DNA of 64,000 nucleotides from Nitrospirota bacterium (GTDB lineage: Bacteria > Nitrospirota > Nitrospiria > SBBL01 > JAADHI01). Numbering within the stretch: position 1 is the first letter of the stretch; each line of letters opens with the position of its first letter. A program made the translations under genes and the position numbers. The notes below the pieces were generated by a model, which did not search any database, was not told the DNA's origin, and worked only from the letters and a program-made list of their open reading frames with translations. Positions 53,573 to 61,741 of this stretch are shown piece after piece. Location of the stretch: positions 1 to 64,000 of the forward strand of contig JAJDBT010000016.1 of assembly GCA_029261215.1 (NCBI GenBank), read 5' to 3'.

Positions 53573-54022
53573 ATGATGAAACACCCCGATCAAACATCCG
53601 TAAAGGCCTGGGCACAACTCCTCAAAACCCACCGCTTTTTATTGGAACAGGTCGAGACTGATCTGAAGACCGCGCAGCTCCCCTCTTTATCCTGGTATGA
53701 TGTCTTGTACGAACTAAAATGTGCTGGGCCTGCGGGTTTGCGGCAGTACGAAATTTCGGCACAAATTCTCCTGAATAAACATAACCTTTCCCGCCTGCTT
53801 GACCGACTTCAAGCCAACGGCCTCATCCGGCGTGAATCCTGCCCTGAAGACGGACGAGGCCATTGCGTTCATATTACGGATACAGGGACACAAGTCCTTA
53901 AAAAAATGTGGCCGATTTATGGAAGTGCAATACAAAGCCATTTCTCAGAACACCTGAACCGGGAAGAAGTCCAACAGCTTTCAGACATCCTCTTGAAGTT
54001 AATGCCGACGCGCGAAAAATAA
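53573..54022 (+). CDS. MarR-family transcriptional regulator
   Basis: A 149-residue winged-helix regulator. Helix-turn-helix and wing are visible at YEISAQILLNKHNLSRLLDRLQANGLIRRESCPEDGRGHCVHITDTG, and the N- and C-terminal helices form the usual dimer interface. Cysteines at the wing base (ESCPEDGRGHC) and in ELKCAGP could sense oxidants or reactive sulfur, which would fit the divergent rhodanese. The start is ATG 53573 or 53576; no ribosome site is seen, in keeping with a leaderless mRNA. Autoregulation through the two palindromes is likely. Confidence 0.88.
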   Translation: MMKHPDQTSVKAWAQLLKTHRFLLEQVETDLKTAQLPSLSWYDVLYELKCAGPAGLRQYEISAQILLNKHNLSRLLDRLQANGLIRRESCPEDGRGHCVHITDTGTQVLKKMWPIYGSAIQSHFSEHLNREEVQQLSDILLKLMPTREK

Positions 54023-54384
54023 ATGCGAAGCGTGCCGATGGCACCGTCATTCGGGTAAAAAAACGCCACATTGACATCTTTTAAAACCTGTGATATTGTC
54101 CATCCCATCTTTAAATATCCCATTCAAAGCTAAAAAAACACTCCCCCGCTCTGTGCGCTAAGCAGGATGAAAGGCCGGTGTTTTCAGCTTCCAGGTTTTA
54201 CCAGCGCTGCTTTATATGGAAACCGAAGGTTTGTAATATCACCTGCAAACCTTCCGATTAACGTCGCTTCTCTATTATTTCGGAATTATTCAATAGTCAC
54301 GCCAGCTCTCTCTAGGGGGAGCCTCTGTTTGGCATCTTCGGTAAACAGGAACTCTCACACAACTAAAAAGGAAGGATTTGAAGC
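54023..54384. other. Intergenic region before the Kelch lipoprotein gene
   Basis: No gene is supported. One hairpin is clear (AAGGTTTG near 54226 with CAAACCTT near 54246). The final bases contain AAAAAGGAAGG, a ribosome site positioned for the ATG at 54385 rather than for later starts. Confidence 0.5.
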
Positions 54385-54447
54385 ATGAAAATAAATTGAC
54401 TCAAAAATGGAAGGGCGGCCAGACAGCTTGGGTGGGCCGGTGTAATC

Positions 54448-57297
54448 TTGATGTTTTTGTTTCTGACGATCGGATGTGACGACAGTAAAAGTGCAGGCAC
54501 CCAGACCGAAAGAGGAACGGTTTCAGGCAAGGTCATCTCCTCTGCGACGGGCGAAGCCGTTCCAGGCGCAAGCATCCGCGCGGGTGACGCCACCGCGATT
54601 TCCGAAGCGAATGGTACTTACACCTTAAGCCCTGCGGTCGGGGAACGTGTTGTTATTCACATCGATGCAGCAGGCTTTGCGGAAACCTTTCAGATTGCGC
54701 GGGTCACCACCGGACAGACAGCGTCGCTTGATGTGCAACTACTTCGTATTGGGTGGGCAGAAGTCCTTAACGTGCTTTCTGGCGGCACGGTCGCCATTCC
54801 CAATTCAAGCGCGCAGGTCGACATTCCCGCAAACGGGCTTGTTCCGGTCGGGGGTGGAACCGCGTCCGCCAACGTCAATGTTGAACTGACCGCCATCAAT
54901 CCGGCCATCAACCCGGACATCATGCCGGGAGACTTTACGGCTGTGATGTCCGGCGACAGCGTTCCGGTCGAGATTGAAAGTTTCGGCGCGCTGCGCGTCG
55001 ATGTGCGCGACGACACCGGGGCGCGCTACACCTTAAGGACAGGGCAAAGCGCCAGCATCCGCATCCCGCTCGGCTCGCTTTCAGACACGCCGCCCCCCAC
55101 CACCATCCCCCTGTTGGTTTTTAATGAAACAAGCGGCCGCTGGGACCAGGAAGGCGAAGCCACCCTCACGGGAGCCGCGCCAGACCAGTTTTTCGTCGGC
55201 ACGGCAAGCCGATTTGGCACCTGGAATGCCGACAAGCCAATGCTGAGAGTACTCGTCTCGGGCTGCGTGCGGGACACGGCCAATCAGCCGGTGGTGAATG
55301 TGTGGGTTAAAAGCGACGGCGTCAACTATTCCGGCACCGCTTCCACCTTCACCGATGCCGATGGAAACTTCCGCGTGGCGATGCGCCGCGACGCCCGGGC
55401 GACGATCAGCGTGAGCTTTTTAGACCCGATCCGGGGAACCCTCATTAAGACGATTAACGTCGGCCCCTTTTCCGCCGACGTGACACTGGCTGACTGCATC
55501 GTGACCGATCCCGCGCCGCTTTCGATGATTCAACGCACACTGCCTTCTGGTCTTGTGGGCAGGGCCTACAGCGCCGGATTGGCTGCGGCGAACGGCACGA
55601 AGCCCTATGTCTGGAGCGTTACCACAGGCGCCTTGCCGACGGGCCTGACGCTCGACGCCGCAACCGGCCAAATCAGCGGCATCCCGACTGAAGCCGGTTT
55701 CTTCGCCGGAACGATTCAGGTGGCGGACAGCTCGTCGCCGCAGCAGTTGGCGGAAACCCCGTTCTTCATCAACATCATCGCGCCGCCGCCCTTCGGCATT
55801 GCCACAATCTCACTCCGAACGGGTATCGTCGGCACGGCCTATAATGCAACATTGGCCGCGGTAAACGGCACATCGCCCTATACCTGGAGTGTGATATCCG
55901 GCACATTGCCGACGGGCCTGAGCCTGAGTACAAACGGCCAGATCAGCGGAACGCCGACTTCCGTGGGCGACTTCACCTTCACGATTGAGGTGGTGGACAG
56001 CTCGGGGTCCGCGCGATCGGCGAGCGCACCATTCATCATCACTATCGTTTCAGGAGGAGGGGCTGTCAGCTACACTGTCGGCGGATCGGTTTCCGGGCTA
56101 AACGGCACCTTGGTGCTGCAAAACAATGGTGGCGACAACCTCAATGTCTCGGCTAACGGAACCTTCACCTTCGCTAGACCTATCCTCAACGGCACGTTCT
56201 ACAACGTCACCGTCCTGACCCAGCCAGGGGGCCAGAATTGCAACGTAGCCAGCGGCACGGGCTTCATCGCATCCGCCAACATCACCGATGTCGCCATTAC
56301 CTGTGTTACCCCCAACGGTAGCTTCAGCCCAACCGGCAGCATGGTAACAACGAGGCAAGTTTTCACCGCCACGCGACTCCCCAATGGCAAGGTACTGGTC
56401 ACGGGAGGATTTGGGGGTACATCAGGCTCTCTCGCGAGTGCGGAACTATACGACCCAGCGATGGGTAGTTTTAGCGCCACCGGCAGCCTCGCGACGGCAA
56501 GGGGTGGACACACCGCCACGCTACTCCCCAATGGCAAGGTATTGGTCACGGGAGGATTTATTCTTGGAGTTTCTTTTTTAAATAGCGCGGAGCTATACGA
56601 CCCGGTCACAGGCAGTTTCACTGCCACAGGTAACATGGCGACGGAGAGATATCTTCACACCGCCACACTGCTGACGAATGGCAAAGTACTGATCACGGGA
56701 GTATTTGGTGCGACGGCGGAGCTATACGACCCGGTCACGGGCAGCTTCACCGCCACCGGCAGCATGGCGACAAGTGGTGCCGACACTGCCACACTACTTT
56801 CCAATGGCAAGGTACTGGTCACCAGAGGTGTCACAACAGGCAGTACACTCCCGAGTGCGGAACTATACGACCCGGCGACGGGCGGCTTTAACCACACTGG
56901 TAATATGGTGACGCCGAGATTTGATCCGACTGCCACACTGCTGGCCAATGGCAAGGTACTGTTTACTGGAGGAATTGGGGGTGCATCAGGCTTTCTCGCG
57001 AGTGCGGAGCTATACGACCCGGCGACGGGCAGCTTTACCGCCACGGGCAACATGGCGAAAGTGAGAGTTGGGGATCACACCGCCACGCTCTTGCCCAATG
57101 GCAAGGTACTCGTCACCGGAGGGTTCAATGTAGTAACGTTTTTGGGTAGCGCGGAACTATACGACCCGGTGGCGGGCAGCTTTACTGTAGCTGGTGACAT
57201 GGTTGAGCCGAGGTTCCGACATACCGCCACACTACTGAATAATGGCAAGGTGCTGGTCGCTGGTCCTTCTATGAGCGCCGAGCTGTTTCAGGAATAA
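54448..57297 (+). CDS. Kelch-repeat lipoprotein with Ig-like domains; likely 5' nonsense codon
   Basis: A 949-residue predicted outer-surface lipoprotein: lipobox FLTIGC near the N-terminus, a carboxypeptidase-regulatory-like domain (about 25-95), a second beta region with another such domain (about 265-345), two putative Ig/cadherin-like domains (IxG-P-T pattern, about 365-535), a further beta domain, and seven Kelch-type units of about 48 residues at the C-terminus (AELYDPxTGSFTATG, TATLLxNGKVLVTGG). Surface adhesion or sugar binding is possible. The natural start with ribosome site is ATG 54385, but codon 5 there is TGA; the ORF restarts at TTG 54445/ATG 54448, leaving no positive n-region on the signal peptide. 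The gene may thus be crippled. Confidence 0.75.
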   Translation: MMFLFLTIGCDDSKSAGTQTERGTVSGKVISSATGEAVPGASIRAGDATAISEANGTYTLSPAVGERVVIHIDAAGFAETFQIARVTTGQTASLDVQLLRIGWAEVLNVLSGGTVAIPNSSAQVDIPANGLVPVGGGTASANVNVELTAINPAINPDIMPGDFTAVMSGDSVPVEIESFGALRVDVRDDTGARYTLRTGQSASIRIPLGSLSDTPPPTTIPLLVFNETSGRWDQEGEATLTGAAPDQFFVGTASRFGTWNADKPMLRVLVSGCVRDTANQPVVNVWVKSDGVNYSGTASTFTDADGNFRVAMRRDARATISVSFLDPIRGTLIKTINVGPFSADVTLADCIVTDPAPLSMIQRTLPSGLVGRAYSAGLAAANGTKPYVWSVTTGALPTGLTLDAATGQISGIPTEAGFFAGTIQVADSSSPQQLAETPFFINIIAPPPFGIATISLRTGIVGTAYNATLAAVNGTSPYTWSVISGTLPTGLSLSTNGQISGTPTSVGDFTFTIEVVDSSGSARSASAPFIITIVSGGGAVSYTVGGSVSGLNGTLVLQNNGGDNLNVSANGTFTFARPILNGTFYNVTVLTQPGGQNCNVASGTGFIASANITDVAITCVTPNGSFSPTGSMVTTRQVFTATRLPNGKVLVTGGFGGTSGSLASAELYDPAMGSFSATGSLATARGGHTATLLPNGKVLVTGGFILGVSFLNSAELYDPVTGSFTATGNMATERYLHTATLLTNGKVLITGVFGATAELYDPVTGSFTATGSMATSGADTATLLSNGKVLVTRGVTTGSTLPSAELYDPATGGFNHTGNMVTPRFDPTATLLANGKVLFTGGIGGASGFLASAELYDPATGSFTATGNMAKVRVGDHTATLLPNGKVLVTGGFNVVTFLGSAELYDPVAGSFTVAGDMVEPRFRHTATLLNNGKVLVAGPSMSAELFQE
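56330..57290 (+). repeat. Tandem Kelch-coding repeats
   Basis: Seven imperfect repeats of about 140-150 bases, recognisable at the DNA level by recurring GAGCTATACGACCCGG and AATGGCAAGGTACTGGTCA blocks. High similarity between units suggests recent expansion by slippage or recombination. Confidence 0.8.
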
Positions 57298-57403
57298 TCG
57301 CCTTGGGAATCGTCATGGGGACCAATAAAAAGAGTCGCTTCCGAACAGGCAGCGTCCCTTATCAAAAATGTTCGCTGTAAAGTCGAACAGGGTTTCTTGA
57401 AGT

Positions 57404-57429
57404 CCCCCCGCCGGATGTCCGGCGGGGGG
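57404..57429. repeat. GCCGGATGTCCGGC hairpin, copy 1
   Basis: CCCCCCGCCGGA and its exact reverse complement around TG, between the Kelch gene and the next lipoprotein gene. The same hairpin core recurs at 58459. It may be a terminator-like or REP-type dispersed element. Confidence 0.65.
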
Positions 57430-57864
57430 CTGCAACCCAATTAAAAAAAGAAAGGATCTTCGACGTGAACATAAATAACATAAGAAAGAGATCGGCCACC
57501 CGGCAATGGGGATGGGCCGGCGTGGTTTTGATGAGCTTGTTTGTAATGGCGTGTGGCAGCGGCGGCGGGGGTGGTGGTGCTGGTGCTGGCGGCGGGGGTG
57601 GAGGAGGGGGCTTCTCCGGGTCTTCCTTCCTCTTTTTCAGCGGAAGCTTGAAAGCGGTGGACCCCGCCGCTCCCGCCTCGCCCATCACGGTGGAAGCGGG
57701 GCAGATACAGACTAATTCAACTGGAAAATTTTATGCAGGCACTTACAACAGCGCGACGAAAACCGTGACGAACTTCCATACGCATGCCGTGATGTACGCC
57801 AAGACCGACGGCAAATTGTACCGGGTGAGCGCGCTCAAGGATCAATTCGGGGGACACCATACTT

Positions 57865-58013
57865 GATGGTCTCGTAAAAAGCCCCAAAAGCCTGTCATTT
57901 CGACCGTAGGGAGAAATCTTGCCTTTTACAACAGATTGATCACTCAAAGATTTCTCCCTACGGTCGAAATGACATTTGGGAGCCTTTTGACTTTTTACGA
58001 GCGCACCATACTT
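57865..58013. mobile_element. MITE-like palindromic insertion with direct repeats
   Basis: CACCATACTT occurs at 57855-57864 and 58004-58013, bracketing about 139 bases made of two long complementary arms (CTCGTAAAAAG...TCATTTCGACCGTAGGGAGAAATCTT). The arms are nearly perfect over about 55 bases. No coding capacity. It interrupts the lipoprotein gene, as expected for a non-autonomous element with a target-site duplication. Confidence 0.72.
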
Positions 58014-58130
58014 AATGCAGCCGTAAAAAATCGAAAACCGCCAAATTTGTCATTCTGAGGAAAGCGAAGAATCTTGTATTCTCAAATAGTTAGACTCTGT
58101 GTTTAAAAGATCTACGTTTTTTGCTTTATC
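58014..58130. repeat. Second REP-like half-element
   Basis: After the right direct repeat comes CCGTAAAAAATCG and the widely dispersed TCATTCTGAGGAAAGCGAAG motif with ATCTTG, which mirrors the TCATTTCGACC...AATCTTG arm of the adjacent element. It looks like a partial second copy of a related repeat inserted at the same place. Confidence 0.5.
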
Positions 58131-58289
58131 CAGGCCGATGGGGACAACGTGCTGTGCTCAGTGGTGTTTCCGGTTCCGGGGCCCGCGTTGGGCCAGAGCG
58201 ATGTCTTTTTCTTTAACGCCGCAACCGCAGGCTCGCTGACGCGGGTGACCAATACGGCAGACAAAAGTGAGAGTGTCGTCTTAAACTGA

Positions 58290-58605
58290 ATAAACAATGA
58301 GGGACAGGTCCTGTTCTTGGATGGGCTCATGAATTTGTAAGTCAAGTCTGTATTATTGATTATCGAGGTTGAAAACTTGGCCTCTGCTGTTAATGGGTAC
58401 CCCCAGGTTCCGTGCCACTTCCCAAGCGAGGAACGTCTCTCGTCACTGGCGCTTGACCTGCCCCCGCCGGATGTCCGGCGGGGGCAGTACGATAAAAACC
58501 CGTTTGGAGATAGTGCATGATTCAAAACAATGCCTTGATTTTTGTCTCTGCACAGCGTTTATTCCAAAGCGATGAAATACCCGCACCCCCCGTGCAAATC
58601 AGTAT
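58290..58605. other. Intergenic stretch with hairpin copy 2
   Basis: No gene is supported; small frames here are short and lack ribosome sites. It contains the GCCGGATGTCCGGC hairpin and ends at the promoter of the following operon. Confidence 0.5.
58459..58486. repeat. GCCGGATGTCCGGC hairpin, copy 2
   Basis: TGCCCCCGCCGGA and its exact reverse complement around TG; same core and TG loop as copy 1 at 57404, about 1.05 kb away, flanking the interrupted lipoprotein gene. Confidence 0.65.
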
Positions 58606-58634
58606 TTGAAAGAAATGGCTTAAATATGTATATT
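58606..58634 (+). promoter_or_regulatory. Sigma-70 promoter of the three-gene operon
   Basis: TTGAAA, exactly 17 bases, TATATT. Transcription would start near 58641, about 80 bases before the first ATG (58720). Confidence 0.68.
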
Positions 58635-58719
58635 GTCTGCGGCCATAAAATGCGTGTTTTTTATACTCGGATTTGGCCCAGCCTTGCAGGCAGCCTGTGA
58701 TTTAAACTTGGGGAATCCC

Positions 58720-60066
58720 ATGAAAAAAGAGACCATCCAACACTTACTCATACGCGGCACACTTGTTTTTCTCCTGGGCATCACAGCCCTCTTTTCAATT
58801 TTTACGCATGTCGTCTACGCACAAGAGTCAGGCGCAGACACTCAAAACAATGTGTTCTGGACGATTGGCACCCTCGTTTATGTGGTCGGGGTCATCGGCG
58901 GCTTTCTTTGGTATATGTACACATTGCAAAAACGTTTTTTTGAAGGCTGCAAAGAAGAGAAACACATGGCCCTTTTTTTTGAAAGCCCGGCCGGACTGCC
59001 TGCCGGAACCGTTCGTTCGGTACTGGCCCTCATTATTGTCACCATCTCCCTTTATTTCATCGTGATTGGCACATTCAGAGGCGTGGGTTTTCCCGAGACC
59101 CTGACGACGATATTGGGCACCGTGATCGGGTTTTATTTTGGCTCCAGGTCCGCTTCAAAAGACACAGATCAAGCAGAGATGGATCAAATGAAAGCCTATC
59201 AGAAAGACCGCGATGTCGCCCTGACGGCACAGGGCGGAACCTTACTGAAAAAAATTGAAAAAGGCATTTCCATGTCGAAGGTCGCCCTGGATCTTTTGCC
59301 GGATGACTTGAAGAAAAAATATTCCGGCGTCGTCGGAAAGCTGGAGCAGGGATTGAGTTCCGCGCAGGATCTTTCCAAATTGGGCAATGCCAGTCAAGCC
59401 ATCGAAAAAGCCAAGGAAGTCTTTGATTCATTCCGAAAAGACAACCCTGTGAAAGACATCGTGCAAAAGGCCAGCCTCTCTTTTGCTACCGTATTGGGCG
59501 GCTCCATCCCGCCCGTGGCGATTATCGGCGCAGTCGTTGCGGTGGGGACTGCCCTTGCGGGGGTGGCCTATCAAAAATGGAAATCACGGATTTTACACGC
59601 GCCTTTTTCTCCGGCGGATACGCCGCTTAAAATTGTGGATGCCAATACGGGTTTTACCCTCTTTCTGCAATGCCCGATCTTTAAGAACGCCTTTATGGAT
59701 AAACTGGAAGCCAACGATCGGCCCTTTATCGCCTCGGCTGTAGAAAAATTTCTTGGCCCAACAGACAAAACGCAACTCTGGAATGCCTATAAAGATCGTT
59801 TTGAATCCATCGACCAATTTGAAACAGGCCTGGAAGAATTTCGCCGTGCGGCAGTGGATCTTGAAATTAAAAACGAAATTCCGCCGGATCTGCTCTCTGA
59901 AGTGGGCGGATATGAGAACCTGATCGCCAGCATTGATAAAATCCACAGCAACCCGGACGCCAAGGCAGATCTTGACGCAGTCTTCATGATTGCTCAAGGC
60001 TTGCAACAAAAGGGCGAGCCGGTGAAATCCATCTTTGAAAAAGTCCGGGAGGAGATTACTCCATGA
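58720..60066 (+). CDS. Multi-helix membrane protein of unknown function (operon gene 1)
   Basis: A 448-residue inner-membrane protein. Helices: 10-35 (signal-like, ends VVYAQ), VFWTIGTLVYVVGVIGGFLWYMYTL, then LPAGTVRSVLALIIVTISLYFIVIG and LTTILGTVIGFYFGSRSA, a layout (TVRxxLAL ... GxVIGFYFG) shared by several uncharacterised membrane proteins. A soluble helical part follows, then a Gly/Ala-rich helix (about 245-285) and a long cytoplasmic C-terminal domain. ATG 58720 was chosen over the ORF start at 58633 since GGGGAA precedes it and the promoter's -10 overlaps 58633. It is coupled to the next gene by ATGA-type overlap. Holin-like function is one guess. Confidence 0.6.
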   Translation: MKKETIQHLLIRGTLVFLLGITALFSIFTHVVYAQESGADTQNNVFWTIGTLVYVVGVIGGFLWYMYTLQKRFFEGCKEEKHMALFFESPAGLPAGTVRSVLALIIVTISLYFIVIGTFRGVGFPETLTTILGTVIGFYFGSRSASKDTDQAEMDQMKAYQKDRDVALTAQGGTLLKKIEKGISMSKVALDLLPDDLKKKYSGVVGKLEQGLSSAQDLSKLGNASQAIEKAKEVFDSFRKDNPVKDIVQKASLSFATVLGGSIPPVAIIGAVVAVGTALAGVAYQKWKSRILHAPFSPADTPLKIVDANTGFTLFLQCPIFKNAFMDKLEANDRPFIASAVEKFLGPTDKTQLWNAYKDRFESIDQFETGLEEFRRAAVDLEIKNEIPPDLLSEVGGYENLIASIDKIHSNPDAKADLDAVFMIAQGLQQKGEPVKSIFEKVREEITP

Positions 60067-60749
60067 GACACCATCGTTTAAACCGCTTAACCGTCCTCAC
60101 CTTACTGCTGCTCTTTCCCTTGGTGGCGGCCTGCAATCCGGCCTTAAAACCCCTCAAAACCGCCAAGGCCAACTGGGAGAAACGAGACTTTGTCAGCCTC
60201 GCGGCAATGGATATCCCCTGCGAGGCCTCAGACAAAGGCTGTAATCAGCTTCATCTGATTAAAGGAGATGCCTGTTTTCGTCTGGCTAAAAACAATGTCG
60301 AGACGGAGCGGCATCTCGCCTGTGCGGTCAATCACCTTCAAACGGGCATTGCGCAAACGACGGACTGGCAGATGAAAAAGCTGGATCTCGACCGTGGGCA
60401 AACCTATGAAAACCTGCTGGAATCTTTAAGGCTTTGGCAAGATACAAAACAGGGAACAGAGGCAGACAAAGTCACGCGGCAGCTCATATCATCGGCCCAG
60501 GAGTTACTCAAGGCAGAGCCAGACCATTTGGCCGGGATTTATTTTTTGAATAGCGGCGCATACACATTACTTCGCGGGGAACTCTTGCGCCAAACGCAGC
60601 CCCAGCAACTTTGTACCGCTTTAAATCACATCTTCAAATCCCTGAGTGCAGCAGAGCCAAGAGCGCTCGGAACAAAATATGCGCCTAATTTCGAGCGGCT
60701 GCGCCTGGATGTCCGGGCCGCAAAAACAACCGTGACGGGGTGCCGGTAA
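60063..60749 (+). CDS. Helical lipoprotein (operon gene 2)
   Basis: A 228-residue predicted lipoprotein (LLLLFPLVAACNPA, lipobox VAAC). The mature part is helical with TPR-like spacing and several cysteines (DIPCEASDKGCNQLHLIKGDACF, HLACAVNHL, CTALNHIF) that may form disulfides. No named family is recognised. Start and stop codons overlap both neighbours (ATGA before, TAATG after), marking a tightly coupled operon. It may link the membrane protein to the outer membrane, or guide the hydrolase that follows. Confidence 0.6.
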   Translation: MRHHRLNRLTVLTLLLLFPLVAACNPALKPLKTAKANWEKRDFVSLAAMDIPCEASDKGCNQLHLIKGDACFRLAKNNVETERHLACAVNHLQTGIAQTTDWQMKKLDLDRGQTYENLLESLRLWQDTKQGTEADKVTRQLISSAQELLKAEPDHLAGIYFLNSGAYTLLRGELLRQTQPQQLCTALNHIFKSLSAAEPRALGTKYAPNFERLRLDVRAAKTTVTGCR

Positions 60750-61654
60750 TGCCCTATACACGTGCCTTAAAATACAGCTTCCCCTTAATGCGGGGAGACG
60801 ATGTGCTCGCATTACAGCACCGCTTACGAGAAATAGGACACACGTCCACCATTACGCCAGACGGACTTTTCGGGGCGGATACCAAAGAAGCGGTTATGAT
60901 CTTTCAGCGAGTGAATCAACTTAAAGTCGACGGTATTGTGGGTTCGAGGACCTGGACCGTTTTGTTCGAATCAGTGCTCTCAGATTCAATCTCCGATAAA
61001 ATCCGTACGGTCTTGGAAGACCTTCAAAAACCGCATGGTTTTCGCGACGGCGTCACATGGCACCTCTCTTCTGAAGGGATTTGCATTGCAGGAAAAAAAC
61101 CGGAGCACACGGGCGGAAAACCCGTGACGGTCCGCAGGGTTTGGACTCAGTTTGGAGATTCTGTCACTGAATGGGCCTCGACGATCGGGGTGCCTGCGGA
61201 GTTAATCATTGCAACAATTTGCACGGAAACAGGCGGCGACCCCACGGCTGTGCGAGAGGAGCCGGGGTACATTTCAGACGAAAAAACGCCCCACAGAGTC
61301 TCCCCCGGTCTCATGCAGACATTAATCTCTACGGCTCAAGATGCCCTTGGAGATGATTCGATTGACCGGAAATGGCTGCTGATCCCCGACAACGCCATCC
61401 GCGCGGGAACGGCATACATTGCCAAGCAGTGGCGGGTCAGCCATTTCGATCCACCAAAAGTGGCCTGCGCATACAACGCCGGAGGGGTTTATTATAATGA
61501 CGGGATCAAGAACCGTTGGAAAATGCGCCAATACCCGATTAATAGCGCTGAGCACGCAGACCGCTATATCAAGTGGTTTAATGATTGTTTTCGTTTGTTT
61601 TTAGAGGAAGATGTCAGCCCCTCGATGAGTTATTTTAAACTCCTTCAACCTTAA
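60749..61654 (+). CDS. Signal-less peptidoglycan-binding lytic transglycosylase (operon gene 3)
   Basis: A 301-residue protein with a PG_binding_1 domain (about 10-75: MRGDDVLALQHRLREIG, PDGLFGADTKEAVMIFQ) and a C-terminal SLT/lysozyme-like domain (about 140-290): ICTETGGDP with the catalytic Glu, SPGLMQTL and CAYNAGG. There is no signal peptide, which is unusual for a peptidoglycan hydrolase and is typical of phage endolysins or of effectors moved by a dedicated secretion machine. ATG 60749 overlaps the previous stop (TAATG); GTG 60740 is an alternative. Confidence 0.75.
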   Translation: MPYTRALKYSFPLMRGDDVLALQHRLREIGHTSTITPDGLFGADTKEAVMIFQRVNQLKVDGIVGSRTWTVLFESVLSDSISDKIRTVLEDLQKPHGFRDGVTWHLSSEGICIAGKKPEHTGGKPVTVRRVWTQFGDSVTEWASTIGVPAELIIATICTETGGDPTAVREEPGYISDEKTPHRVSPGLMQTLISTAQDALGDDSIDRKWLLIPDNAIRAGTAYIAKQWRVSHFDPPKVACAYNAGGVYYNDGIKNRWKMRQYPINSAEHADRYIKWFNDCFRLFLEEDVSPSMSYFKLLQP

Positions 61655-61706
61655 GCTTCTTATCCAGATCTAAAAAACAAAAAAAGATCGACCTTTTCCT
61701 TAAACG

Positions 61707-61741
61707 AAAACAGAGAGAAGGGAAGCCCTTCTCTCTGTTTT
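61707..61741. terminator. Bidirectional terminator between the operon and rnpB
   Basis: A 16-bp perfect stem (AAAACAGAGAGAAGGG with its complement) and a short loop. On both strands it is followed by a T-containing tail (TTTTGG / TTTTCG). It ends rnpB on the minus strand and probably the transglycosylase transcript on the plus strand. Confidence 0.75.

Larger units (their letters stand above)
57465..58289 (+). pseudogene. Lipoprotein gene split by a MITE-like insertion
   Basis: The first part (57465-57866) starts MNINNIRKRSATRQ, has a lipobox-like FVMACGSG and a long glycine run, then a domain with PITVEAGQIQTNSTGKFYAG and NFHTHAVMYAKTDGKLYRVSAL. After an insertion, the same reading frame resumes at about 58131 (QADGDNVLCSVVFPVPGPALG to SESVVLN) and stops at 58289. 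The 5' signal sequence aligns residue for residue with the one in front of the Kelch gene's TGA codon, so the two genes are related. The product is unknown; the intact ancestor was probably about 190-200 residues. Confidence 0.75.

Noticed and set aside
54023-54384. c-di-GMP (GEMM) riboswitch before the Kelch gene
   Set aside because: A hairpin and purine-rich ribosome site are present, but the conserved GEMM tetraloop/receptor sequence blocks are not.
54397-54399. Selenocysteine insertion at the in-frame TGA
   Set aside because: It lies in a signal peptide opposite Asn in a relative, and no plausible SECIS element or redox context is present; a nonsense change is simpler.
56330-57290. Possible CRISPR-like array
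   Set aside because: The repeats are about 140-150 bases, coding and in frame with Kelch units; there are no short repeats with unique spacers and no cas genes.
58112-58525. 137-codon minus-strand ORF
   Set aside because: Antisense to the 3' remnant of the lipoprotein gene and the GC-rich hairpin; shadow.
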